Of a stretch of 13,611 nt of DNA, positions 4,653 through 12,016 are shown piece by piece. Every line of letters starts with the position of its first letter. Within the stretch, counting starts at the first letter, position 1. Made by a program: the position numbers and the translations under genes. Below the pieces are notes generated by a model, which did not search any database, was not told where the DNA came from, and worked only from the letters and a program-made list of their open reading frames with translations. Source of the DNA: Gammaproteobacteria bacterium (GTDB lineage: Bacteria; Pseudomonadota; Gammaproteobacteria; Pseudomonadales; Azotimanducaceae); contig JAUIKX010000063.1 of assembly GCA_030430515.1 (NCBI GenBank), positions 1-13,611 on the forward strand. The letters run 5' to 3'.

Positions 4653-7589
4653 ATGAAACGTATGCTCATCAACGCCGCCCAACCGGAAGAAGTTCGGGTA
4701 GCGCTGGTCGACGGACAACGTCTCTACGATCTCGATATCGAAAACCGCCACCGGGAGCAGAAGAAAGGCTCCATCTACAAAGCCCGCATCACTCGTGTCG
4801 AACCCAGCCTCGAAGCCGCTTTTGTCGACTTTGGCTCCGAACGACACGGCTTCCTGCCTCTGAAAGAAATCTCGCGCGAGTATTTCTCCAAAAAACCCGC
4901 AGACATCGGCGGCAAACTGAACATTGCCGAACTCGTCAAAGAAGGCCAGGAAGTGCTGGTACAGGTGGACAAAGAGGAACGCGGCAATAAAGGCGCTGCT
5001 CTCACCACGTTCATCTCTCTGGCAGGCCGTTACATCGTGCTGATGCCGAACAACCCTCGTGCGGGAGGCATTTCCCGCCGTATCGAAGGCGAGGATCGAG
5101 ACCAGCTTCGCGATGCGCTGTCTCAGCTGGACATTCCGGAAGGCATGGGTGTCATCGTGCGCACCGCCGGTGTGGGCCGTAAAGCCGAGGATCTGCAGTG
5201 GGACCTGGAATATCTGCTGCAGCTCTGGAGCGCGGTTTCCGAAGCTCAGGAGAACGAAAAGACACCCAGCCTGATCTATCAGGAAAATAACGTCATCCTG
5301 CGCGCTATCCGCGACAACCTGCGCAAGGACATCGGCGAGGTGCTGATGGACGATGCGGATGCTTACGCCGAAGCCAAGTCCTTCATCGACCAGGTGATGC
5401 CGCACTACTCGAGCAAGGTCAAGCTCTACGAAGACGACATTCCCCTTTTCAGCCGTTACCAGATCGAAAGCCAGATTGAGACGGCGTTTCAGCATTCCGT
5501 GAAACTGCCCTCCGGAGGCAGCATTGTCATCGACCCGACAGAAGCTCTGGTCTCGATCGACATCAACTCGGCTCGCGCGACCAAAGGCGCCGACATTGAA
5601 GAAACCGCGCTGAACACCAACCTTGAAGCGGTGGACGAAATTGCCCGCCAACTCCGTGTTCGCGACATGGGCGGTCTGATCGTCATCGACTTCATCGACA
5701 TGATGGCATCCAAGAACCAGCGCCAGGTCGAAAACAAAATGCGTGAGGCGCTTGAGACCGACCGTGCACGCGTGCAGGTCAGCCGCATATCCCGCTTCGG
5801 CTTGATGGAGATGTCGCGCCAACGATTGCGCCCCTCTCTCGACGAGATTACAACTGTGCCCTGCCCGCGTTGTTCGGGCCACGGCATCATCCGCGATGTG
5901 AAGTCACTGTCGCTGACAATCCTTCGCATCATGGAGGAAGAAAGCCTCAAAGAACGCAGCTCTATCGTTCGAGCCATGGTGCCATTGGAAGTCGCTTCCT
6001 ACCTGCTGAACGAAAAGCGCGGTGATGTATCCGCCATCGAAGAGCGCACCGGCACCCACGTCATGGTCATCCCCAACGTCAACCTGGAGACTCCGCACTA
6101 CGAAGTGCAGCGCATCCGCGACGATGCGGTAACCGAAGAAGATTCGGTGGCCAGCTATGAAATGGCACCGCAAATGGAGGAGGCCAAAACTCCTGAGAAG
6201 AAGCGTCAGGAACGCCCGCCTCAGAAAGCGGCGGTGAAAGCTGTCGCTCACGCTACTCCGGCTCCGGCAGCAGCACGCGAGGAGGAAGAGAAAGCACAGG
6301 CAGCGCAGGCAGTAGAGGCGGCGCCGGCTCGAAAGGAGGAAGCCCCAGGCCTGTTTAAACGGTTCATCTCCAGTTTATTTTCCAGCGACGGCGTCGCCGC
6401 CGCCAACGACGAAGCGAAAGCACCTGCTCCTGAGAAGAAAGATGCAGCGGGCAACCAGCGAAGAAAGCCTCAGGGAGACAACAAAGAGTCTTCTTCGAGG
6501 GGCGGTCGCGGGCGAAACCGAAATCGCAAAGATGGCCGATCCTCAAATGACAACGCAGGTAGTCGCGACAAACGTTCTGACAGAAAACCTTCTGACCAGA
6601 ACAAGGCCAGAAAAGACGACCGCCAGGACGACCAGCAGTCTGACAAGCCGAAGCGTAAGCGCAATGACGGGAAGCAGAACAGGAAATCCGAAGGCCAGGA
6701 CGGCAACCGCAAAGCCAGCGACAGCCGTGAGCGAAATGACAGCCGTGAGCGAAATGACAGCCGTGAGCGAAATGACAGCCGTGAGCGCAATGACAGCCGT
6801 GAGCGCAATGAAGGCCGAGAAGCCAAAGAGAGGGACTCCCGCCCACGTGTAAAGCCGGAAGATCGCCAGCCCAGCGAAGAAGCGCTCTCTGAGAGCAAAC
6901 GACGTCCGAAGCGCGATCGAGCTGCTGTAGCCCAGGAAGGTTCCGCCAAGAAAGAGCGCCCACCTCAAGCAGAGAAGACCGCTGAGGCAGCGAACCAGAA
7001 GCCGGTCGAGCAGCGTTCCACGGAGTCTGGAGAGCCTGCAGCGAAATCTCATGAGCCTTCAGCGAAAGCCCAAGAGCCTTCGGCGAAATCGGAAGACGCC
7101 AAAAGCAATGCGCAGAAGGCTGCTCCTGAGCCTCGCCCGCAGCGGGCAGGAAACGATCCTCGCGGGCAGAGCAAAGCAAAGGCCGCAACGCCCTCGCCCG
7201 CCTCTGACACGAAGGAGTCAGCCACGGCAGTAGCGAAGGCCGAAACCTCTCCTGCACCCAGGAAACCGGAAGCTGCGGCAAGACCAGAGGCAACCGCAAA
7301 AGCTGCGGCACCCGCAAAACCCGAGGCGCCTGCGAAACAGCAGGCTGACGCAGAGCCAAAAGCTGAAGTAAAGCCTGAAGTCGAAGCGAAAGCCGAGACA
7401 ACAAAAAAGGCAGAGCCGAAAGCAGAAAGCCAGCAGCCGGAGGAAGCTCAAGCAGAACCAGCACCCGTGACCGAGCCCGAACCTCAACGGCCAGCCCGCG
7501 CCCACAACGATCCGCGGGAAATCCGCCGTCGCGAGCGTGAAGCAAAGCTTCGTGAGGAAGGCGTTCTCTCCGGCTCCAGCGGGAAATAG
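4653..7589 (+). CDS. rne: Ribonuclease E, degradosome scaffold
   Basis: Essential endoribonuclease that processes rRNA and tRNA and starts mRNA decay, tethered to the inner membrane and scaffolding the degradosome. The 978 residues (1061 in E. coli) contain an S1 domain at about 37-120, a 5'-sensor region (VRTAGVG near 169-175), the DNase I-like catalytic site with Asp303 (SIDINSARATKG) and Asp346 (VIDFIDM), and the zinc link CPRC at 404-407, which joins dimers into the tetramer. The small domain ends near 500. The tail is charged and low in complexity. It includes a membrane-binding amphipathic helix, APGLFKRFISSLFSS at about 564-578, aligning with the E. coli PGLLSRFFGALKALF segment. It also has five DSRERN hexapeptides (690-719), lysine/alanine/proline/glutamate-rich runs, and NDPR motifs near 834 and 952. 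The start matches E. coli exactly and has AAGGA nine bases upstream. Confidence 0.98.
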   Translation: MKRMLINAAQPEEVRVALVDGQRLYDLDIENRHREQKKGSIYKARITRVEPSLEAAFVDFGSERHGFLPLKEISREYFSKKPADIGGKLNIAELVKEGQEVLVQVDKEERGNKGAALTTFISLAGRYIVLMPNNPRAGGISRRIEGEDRDQLRDALSQLDIPEGMGVIVRTAGVGRKAEDLQWDLEYLLQLWSAVSEAQENEKTPSLIYQENNVILRAIRDNLRKDIGEVLMDDADAYAEAKSFIDQVMPHYSSKVKLYEDDIPLFSRYQIESQIETAFQHSVKLPSGGSIVIDPTEALVSIDINSARATKGADIEETALNTNLEAVDEIARQLRVRDMGGLIVIDFIDMMASKNQRQVENKMREALETDRARVQVSRISRFGLMEMSRQRLRPSLDEITTVPCPRCSGHGIIRDVKSLSLTILRIMEEESLKERSSIVRAMVPLEVASYLLNEKRGDVSAIEERTGTHVMVIPNVNLETPHYEVQRIRDDAVTEEDSVASYEMAPQMEEAKTPEKKRQERPPQKAAVKAVAHATPAPAAAREEEEKAQAAQAVEAAPARKEEAPGLFKRFISSLFSSDGVAAANDEAKAPAPEKKDAAGNQRRKPQGDNKESSSRGGRGRNRNRKDGRSSNDNAGSRDKRSDRKPSDQNKARKDDRQDDQQSDKPKRKRNDGKQNRKSEGQDGNRKASDSRERNDSRERNDSRERNDSRERNDSRERNEGREAKERDSRPRVKPEDRQPSEEALSESKRRPKRDRAAVAQEGSAKKERPPQAEKTAEAANQKPVEQRSTESGEPAAKSHEPSAKAQEPSAKSEDAKSNAQKAAPEPRPQRAGNDPRGQSKAKAATPSPASDTKESATAVAKAETSPAPRKPEAAARPEATAKAAAPAKPEAPAKQQADAEPKAEVKPEVEAKAETTKKAEPKAESQQPEEAQAEPAPVTEPEPQRPARAHNDPREIRRREREAKLREEGVLSGSSGK
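6720..6809 (+). repeat. Five tandem 18-bp repeats inside rne (DSRERN x 5)
   Basis: The unit GACAGCCGTGAGCGAAAT occurs three times unchanged, then twice with A changed to C at position 16 (GCGAAAT to GCGCAAT). Every copy encodes DSRERN; a degenerate sixth unit reads EGREAK. The unit keeps the frame, so copy number can change without breaking the protein. It lies in the RNA- and protein-binding tail. Confidence 0.95.
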
Positions 7590-7612
7590 CGGCGGCCCTC
7601 AAGCCAGCCACA

Positions 7613-7664
7613 GCCCCTGACGGGTCGTGAGATTGCGCTGCGCGCTCACGACCCTCGCTGGGGC
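7613..7664 (+). terminator. Hairpin downstream of rne, no T-tract
   Basis: GGGTCGTGAG (7622-7631) pairs perfectly with CTCACGACCC (7645-7654) around a 13-base loop. An outer GCCCC/GGGGC stem (7613-7617 with 7660-7664) can stack below an internal loop. No T-run follows, so it is not a standard intrinsic terminator; it may instead protect the rne 3' end or end transcription with Rho. Confidence 0.45.
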
Positions 7665-7732
7665 ATGACATTTGCGCTAAGGTTTCTGGCGCATATCGGC
7701 CAACCGGCACCTGAAATCCTCGATAGACGCTT

Positions 7733-8944
7733 GTGATACTTGACGCTCGTGAAACGAATGCGCCTGCACAGGCCAGTGCACTCAGTGTGTTGGCTTGCCT
7801 GACCCTCGCAGGGGTGTTTCTCCTTCCTATGGGCGCCGATGCCGTGCTCGGCATGGGCATGCTCATCTGGCTGTGTCGATGGCCTCACGCCGGTCTCTAT
7901 GCTCGGGCTCTTTCCTCTGACCCTCTGTTCATTTTCGCCGCCATACTGCTGCTCTATCTCGGACTGTCGGTCAATTGGTCGGATGGGGCGACCTGGCAGG
8001 ATCATGCCCAGGTTTGGCTCCGTATTGCCTATGTGATCGTCTTCGTGTCTTCTCTGGCAGTCGCACTCCAGAACCCGGACTTCCTGCGTCAGGTCTGTCG
8101 GTTCGTCACTGTAGCGGCATTGATCAGCGCGCTGCTCTGCCTGGCCTGGTTTGCTCACAATGGAGGTGATCTGGGACGTCTGACCGGACTATTGCGCTAC
8201 GAGAATCCTGGCCGCGCGGGCCGCCTGTTCTGCGCTGCACTGCCATTCATCGGCATCTATTGGAGTCTGGAGACCGACCGTTGGCGCCGACTCGCCCCCT
8301 TCGCTGGGATAGCGGTGCTTTCGGCAATCATTGCCACCGACACACGTTCAGCCTGGCTTGGCGCCTGTCTCGGGGTTTCGGCGCTGCTGTTCGCCTACAT
8401 TCAGAAGTCTGGAGCGCGGCATGTGATACATCTCGGCTGCGCCATTGCATTGCTCGCGGCAGCAGTGCTGTTCGCCATCCAGGAGCTGCCCAGAACCGAC
8501 TGGCTGTTTCCGCGCGGAGACAGTTTCCGCTTGAGCATCTGGAGTGCGTATCTGCAGGATGTGCTGAACGGACCACTATGGTTCGGCTGGGGGCAGGCAA
8601 CCGATCACTGGGTGGTTGTGGGTGATGAACAGTTTCGCGGCGCCCACAACCTGTATCTCTCTGTGCTCGGTCAGGCCGGTCTGCCCGGCCTCTTCCTGTT
8701 TGTAACGATCCTGGTCTGGAGCAGCGTGCGGGTGCTTCGAAATCTCAACAACCCTGCAGCACGGCTGGGTTGGAGCCTTCTGGTCATTGGCGCTTCGGTT
8801 TTTCTGTTCAGCGGCGACCGAATCATCGATAAGGTCAACCTGATCTGGTATGTGGTGTGGGTACCGCTGGCCATTGCCCTGGCGCTTAGCTTAGAGGCCA
8901 CTCCTCTCCTATCACGACCGGCTCCATCTCCAGAGCGACGCTGA
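7733..8944 (+). CDS. O-antigen ligase family (Wzy_C) membrane protein
   Basis: Polytopic inner-membrane protein of 403 residues with about 12 hydrophobic segments. Before the last two pairs of segments lies a large periplasmic-type loop with FRLSIW (265-270), PLWFGWG (281-287) and FRGAHNLYLSVLGQAGLPG (301-319), in which Arg266 and His305 fit the Wzy_C signature shared by WaaL O-antigen ligases, some Wzy polymerases and protein oligosaccharyltransferases. Which substrate it uses cannot be decided. The first in-frame start after a TAG is the GTG at 7733, with no clear Shine-Dalgarno; a GTG at codon 19 is an alternative. It stands alone between rne and murB, away from visible polysaccharide genes, and its last 59 bases overlap the end of murB on the opposite strand. 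Confidence 0.82.
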   Translation: MILDARETNAPAQASALSVLACLTLAGVFLLPMGADAVLGMGMLIWLCRWPHAGLYARALSSDPLFIFAAILLLYLGLSVNWSDGATWQDHAQVWLRIAYVIVFVSSLAVALQNPDFLRQVCRFVTVAALISALLCLAWFAHNGGDLGRLTGLLRYENPGRAGRLFCAALPFIGIYWSLETDRWRRLAPFAGIAVLSAIIATDTRSAWLGACLGVSALLFAYIQKSGARHVIHLGCAIALLAAAVLFAIQELPRTDWLFPRGDSFRLSIWSAYLQDVLNGPLWFGWGQATDHWVVVGDEQFRGAHNLYLSVLGQAGLPGLFLFVTILVWSSVRVLRNLNNPAARLGWSLLVIGASVFLFSGDRIIDKVNLIWYVVWVPLAIALALSLEATPLLSRPAPSPERR

Positions 8945-9862
8945 ATTGCCGGCGAATGTCCTGCTGAAGCTCTGACGCGAATTTCAGAAACTGCGCACCC
9001 TGTGTGGCGCCATCGTTGACCAGCACCAGAGGTTGACGTTCCCAGGTTTTCACGCCGTACCGCGACACGCCACGCCAACCTGCCTGGTCGATGAGCTGCG
9101 CGGCGGCAAGCTTATGCTCGTCAGCCTGCGGATAGAACACGAGATCCGGAATTCTGCCGCGTAGCGTTTCGAGCTGATCGTCGCCCACTACAGGGTTCTT
9201 GAAGAAGCTTCCGACATTTCCCACAGCCTGCTCTGGCGAATGGCGATCACCGCCCTGGCGATTGCTCCTGTTGTTGGCTCCGACACCCTCTCGGCAAGGT
9301 CCCCATAACCAGTTACCGGTGTCCTCGATGGATCGAAACGCAGGCGCAGAGCCGTCACGAGCACCGTAGCGTCCCGCTTGAAAACACTGTCTCGATAAGC
9401 AAACCCACATTCGGCAGCAGACAGCTCGAGCAGCTCGCCGTCGTTGAGATTTACGCCCTCCACCGCCTCGACGAATTCACAGACTTCCACACCATAGGCG
9501 CCGATATTCTGTATGGGAGCGGCACCAACGCTTCCTGGAATGAGCGCAAGATTTTCAAGCCCGGGTATGCCCTGCTCGAGACACCAGAGCACCAGACTGT
9601 GCCAGATTTCTCCAGCCGCCACGCGCACGCGAATCACCGACGCATTCCTCTCGAGCACCTCAATGCCTCGACTCCGGCACAGCAGCACCTGCCCACCCAC
9701 ACGCTCGAGAAGCACGACGTTCGAAGCGCCCCCGAGGATCGTCAGCGGTACGTCGTTTTCCAACGCGTGGAAGACCGCGCGCCGGGCTGAATTCTCATCT
9801 TCGATGATCAAAAGTTCGTCGGCACGGGAAACCACACCCAGCGTGTTGGGTATGCGGTTCAT
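8886..9862 (-). pseudogene. murB: MurB, UDP-N-acetylenolpyruvoylglucosamine reductase, frameshifted
   Basis: MurB makes UDP-N-acetylmuramate with FAD and NADPH, an essential step of peptidoglycan synthesis. The gene is in two frames. The 5' part (9862 to about 9224) carries NTLGV, the FAD-domain LGGASNVVLL, GLENLALIPGSVGAAPIQNIGAYGVE and YRDSVFK, then IRQSRL, before drifting to a stop at 9188. The 3' part, in another frame, resumes at PEQAVGNVGSFFKNP (catalytic Ser) and runs to LEMEPVVIG (the C-terminal Glu region). Both halves of the conserved IR-x-SKLP-GN-GSFFKNP motif are read from the same 13 bases (9223-9235), as if one of two 13-nt repeats had been lost. Adding 13 bases makes 990 bases, 329 residues, the usual length. 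The ATG at 9862 overlaps the upstream stop as ATGA. This could be a true mutation or an assembly collapse. Confidence 0.9.
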
Positions 9863-10416
9863 GGCGCCTTCCTGCGCAAGATAGTCCGAAAGGAAATACT
9901 CACACGTGCTCGCATCGGCCTCGACGAGCGGCAAAGGGTATGTGGCACCCGTCCGTCGAGCGTCAGCAGAGATCCATGTGGCAGGTCGATCGGCTGGCTG
10001 CCGCCATCCGCCTTGCGCCACCGGAGTCTGCGGGTCTGACCGAGGCTGAGAATACGCACCGGGCCAAACACGTCACGCTCGTCATCGGTATGCCAGCCCA
10101 TGTAGTGGGCGCCGCTCTCGTAACGGTTGAGAAGCGCATGATTCGAGCCGAGCGCGCCGGCCAGCCCTTCAAGCTGCACCGGCCAGCCTTCGCCCACATG
10201 ATCGCGCCTGGAGTATCGGTAGTTGACCCCTTCCGGCGCAAACCACGCGACCTGTCTGGGTACATCGACGTTCCTGCCAAACAGCGTCAGAGTTTCTGAA
10301 TGCCACGCGCAGCACTCGAGACACCAGCCAAGCAGCTCGTCCGCTGCTGCCGGAGATAGAAACACGGAATCGAGCAGCGGCGGAGCCGGTTTGGGTATAA
10401 TCGCAGGTTCAGTCAT
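9859..10416 (-). CDS. AlkB-family Fe(II)/2-oxoglutarate dioxygenase
   Basis: Probable alkylated-nucleic-acid repair dioxygenase, oxidatively removing alkyl groups from bases. The 185-residue protein fits the short ALKBH2/3-like group: NRYESGAHYMGWHTDDE gives the iron ligands His109 and Asp111, with His159 (VPHT) as the third; SLGQTRRLRW follows, and Arg171 and Arg177 in RVSISFR match the 2-oxoglutarate-binding RxxxxxR pattern. The NRYESG loop and PRQVAWF near 53-59 are also typical. No Shine-Dalgarno is evident before the ATG at 10416; TGTAAT on the minus strand at 10443-10438 could be a -10. The gene is joined to murB by an ATGA overlap, so murB expression may depend on it. The exact substrate (DNA, RNA or protein) is not determinable. 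Confidence 0.85.
   Translation of the reverse strand: MTEPAIIPKPAPPLLDSVFLSPAAADELLGWCLECCAWHSETLTLFGRNVDVPRQVAWFAPEGVNYRYSRRDHVGEGWPVQLEGLAGALGSNHALLNRYESGAHYMGWHTDDERDVFGPVRILSLGQTRRLRWRKADGGSQPIDLPHGSLLTLDGRVPHTLCRSSRPMRARVSISFRTILRRKAP
10396..10401 (+). promoter_or_regulatory. -10 box for the downstream short-chain dehydrogenase
   Basis: A perfect TATAAT lies 42 bases before the TTG start of the dehydrogenase, inside the first codons of the divergent alkB-type gene. No good -35 is seen 16-18 bases upstream, so it would be weak or activator-dependent. The start codon has GGGAG six bases upstream (10433-10437). Confidence 0.4.
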
Positions 10417-10443
10417 CTAACAACGTCTTCGAGGGAGATTACA

Positions 10444-11214
10444 TTGAACATCGAAAACAAAGTCGTCGTCATCACTGGCGGCGCATCCGGTCTTGGCCTT
10501 GCAACTGCGCAGATGGTCATAGAGAGAGGCGGCAAAGTCGCTATCTTTGATCTCAACGAAGAACTGGCTGCAAAAACTGCCGCCGAGCTTGGCAGCAACG
10601 CGCGCGCGTACACGGTCAACGTGACCGATGACGCGTCTGTTCAGGCGGCCGTCGATGGTGCGGCTGACGACTTCGGCGCCATCCACGGTAACGTCAACTG
10701 TGCCGGTATCGGTGCAGCTGCTCGCACCGTGGGCCGCGAGGGTGCGCTCGACATCAAAAAATTCAACTTCATCGTGCAGGTGAATCTGATCGGTACGTTC
10801 TCTACGCTGTCCAAGTGTGCAGCCGTCATGGCAAAGAACGACCCCATCGGCGAAGACGAAGAGCGCGGCGTGATCATCAACACCGCATCGGTTGCTGCGT
10901 TTGACGGACAGATCGGCCAGGCGGCCTACTCCGCCAGCAAGGCGGGTGTTGCCGGCATGACCCTGCCCATCGCCCGCGATCTTTCGCGCAACGGTATTCG
11001 TATCTGCACGATCGCCCCCGGTATCTTTGAAACGCCGATGATGGCCGGTGCGCCGGACAGAGTGCGCGACCCGCTCATCGAAATGGTGCAGTTCCCGAAC
11101 CGTCTGGGTAACGCCAACGAATTCGCGCTGCTCAGCCAGCAGATCATGGAGAACCCCTATCTGAACGGCGAAACCATCCGCCTGGACGGTGGTATCCGCA
11201 TGCAGCCCAAGTAA
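10444..11214 (+). CDS. Short-chain dehydrogenase, HSD17B10 / type II 3-hydroxyacyl-CoA dehydrogenase-like
   Basis: NAD-dependent oxidoreductase probably acting on 3-hydroxyacyl-CoA, by resemblance to human HSD17B10 and bacterial relatives of that subfamily. Shared features recalled from memory include NTASVAAFDGQIGQAAYSASK, TLPIARDL, and the ending NPYLNGETIRLDGGIRMQP. The 256 residues show the NAD glycine motif GGASGLG (12-18), FDL (35-37, acid residue favouring NAD over NADP), NCAG at 85-88, Asn114, Ser149, Tyr162 and Lys166. The start is TTG with GAGGGAG just upstream. It sits alone on the plus strand between alkB and kdsB, both leftward; this place in the murB-kdsB block is unusual. It is not the fatty-acid-synthesis FabG, which lies at the other end of the window. 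Confidence 0.9.
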   Translation: MNIENKVVVITGGASGLGLATAQMVIERGGKVAIFDLNEELAAKTAAELGSNARAYTVNVTDDASVQAAVDGAADDFGAIHGNVNCAGIGAAARTVGREGALDIKKFNFIVQVNLIGTFSTLSKCAAVMAKNDPIGEDEERGVIINTASVAAFDGQIGQAAYSASKAGVAGMTLPIARDLSRNGIRICTIAPGIFETPMMAGAPDRVRDPLIEMVQFPNRLGNANEFALLSQQIMENPYLNGETIRLDGGIRMQPK

Positions 11215-11228
11215 CCTCATGGGCAGGT

Positions 11229-11255
11229 CGCTGGCGGGTTCATTGCCCGCCAGCG
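11229..11255. terminator. Hairpin between convergent dehydrogenase and kdsB genes
   Basis: CGCTGGCGGG (11229-11238) pairs perfectly with CCCGCCAGCG (11246-11255) around a seven-base loop. It covers the last codons and stop of kdsB and starts 15 bases after the dehydrogenase stop. No T-run follows on either strand, so a terminator role is only possible. Confidence 0.4.
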
Positions 11256-12016
11256 TCGACAACCGCCCGTACCTTCTCGAGATCTTCTGGCGTATCGACG
11301 CCTCCCGGCACCTCAGCACAAGCCTCCAGAACGAGAATGCCGATACCCGCATCCATGAATCTCAGCTGTTCCAGAGATTCGATCTCCTCCAGTTTCGACG
11401 TTCCCAGAGCAACGAACCGCTTCAGCGCCGACACCCGATACGCGTAGATGCCGATATGCCGCCAGTAGCTTAAGTCCGCTGGAAGCCGCGTATCGCCATC
11501 GACACTGTCGAACACGCCACGAGCAAAGGGAATCGGTGCCCGGGAAAAATACAGCGCCTGACTGCGACTGTTTCTCACCACCTTGACCACGTTGGGGTTG
11601 ATTACGTCGTCAACCTGATCGATCGGCTCACACAGCGTGCCGACTTCCGAGCCGCTGTCCGCCATGCCGGCTGCAAGCTGATTGATCACCGCTGCGGGTA
11701 TCAGCGGCTCGTCGCCCTGAACGTTAATGACGAGGGTGTCGTCGGACCATTGCCTGTTCTGTGCCACTTCGAGCAGCCTGTCTGTGCCCGAAGGATGATC
11801 TGTCGCCGTCATCTCCACCATCACCCCATGCTGACGCGCCACATCCGCGATGCGTTCGTCATCGGTAGCCACCACCACTTCCGCAGGGTTTGAAAGCGCG
11901 GCGCTCCGGGCCGTTCGAACCACCATCGGCAGGCCGCCGATGTCAGCCAGGGGTTTTCCGGGAAGGCGCTGGGAATTGTAGCGGGCGGGGATGACGATGC
12001 GCAGGTCGGAGCTCAT
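11240..12016 (-). CDS. kdsB: KdsB, 3-deoxy-manno-octulosonate cytidylyltransferase
   Basis: Activates Kdo with CTP to CMP-Kdo in the cytoplasm for the lipopolysaccharide inner core. The 258 residues match the family length: VIPARYNSQRLPGKPL at 8-23 (CTP-binding loop), HPSGTDR at 74-80, NVQGDEPLI with Asp102, SYWRHIGIYAYR at 183-194, KLEEIESLEQLRF at 208-220, and GVDTPEDL with Asp241 (metal ligand). The ATG at 12016 overlaps the preceding lpxK stop as ATGA, so kdsB is last in an msbA-lpxK-kdsB operon. An open frame continues upstream, but the extra residues read through lpxK in another frame and are not MurB- or KdsB-like, so the ATG at 12016 is preferred. The small ycaR (Trm112-like) gene often found between lpxK and kdsB is missing. 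Confidence 0.95.
   Translation of the reverse strand: MSSDLRIVIPARYNSQRLPGKPLADIGGLPMVVRTARSAALSNPAEVVVATDDERIADVARQHGVMVEMTATDHPSGTDRLLEVAQNRQWSDDTLVINVQGDEPLIPAAVINQLAAGMADSGSEVGTLCEPIDQVDDVINPNVVKVVRNSRSQALYFSRAPIPFARGVFDSVDGDTRLPADLSYWRHIGIYAYRVSALKRFVALGTSKLEEIESLEQLRFMDAGIGILVLEACAEVPGGVDTPEDLEKVRAVVDAGGQ

Noticed and set aside
4644..5882. 412-codon open frame on the minus strand opposite rne
   Set aside because: It is the antisense of the highly conserved RNase E catalytic domain, which is clearly the coding strand; its product has no recognisable domain and high content of His/Asp/Val from mirrored codons.
6720..6809. Regular short repeats suggesting a CRISPR array
   Set aside because: The 18-bp units are contiguous without spacers and encode DSRERN in frame with rne.
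6364..7866. 500-codon open frame on the minus strand opposite the rne tail
   Set aside because: It arises from the low-complexity, GC-rich tail and its 18-bp repeats; the product is a run of Leu/Arg/Cys/His without domain features.
9188..9410. Programmed ribosomal frameshift in murB
   Set aside because: Conserved residues on both sides are read from the same 13 bases, so a ribosome would have to back up 13 bases; no slippery heptamer or pseudoknot is evident. A lost repeat copy is simpler.
9863..10021. N-terminal extension of MurB to an upstream ATG
   Set aside because: The extra 53 residues read through the alkB-type gene in another frame and do not resemble MurB; the ATG at 9862 matches the family N-terminus.
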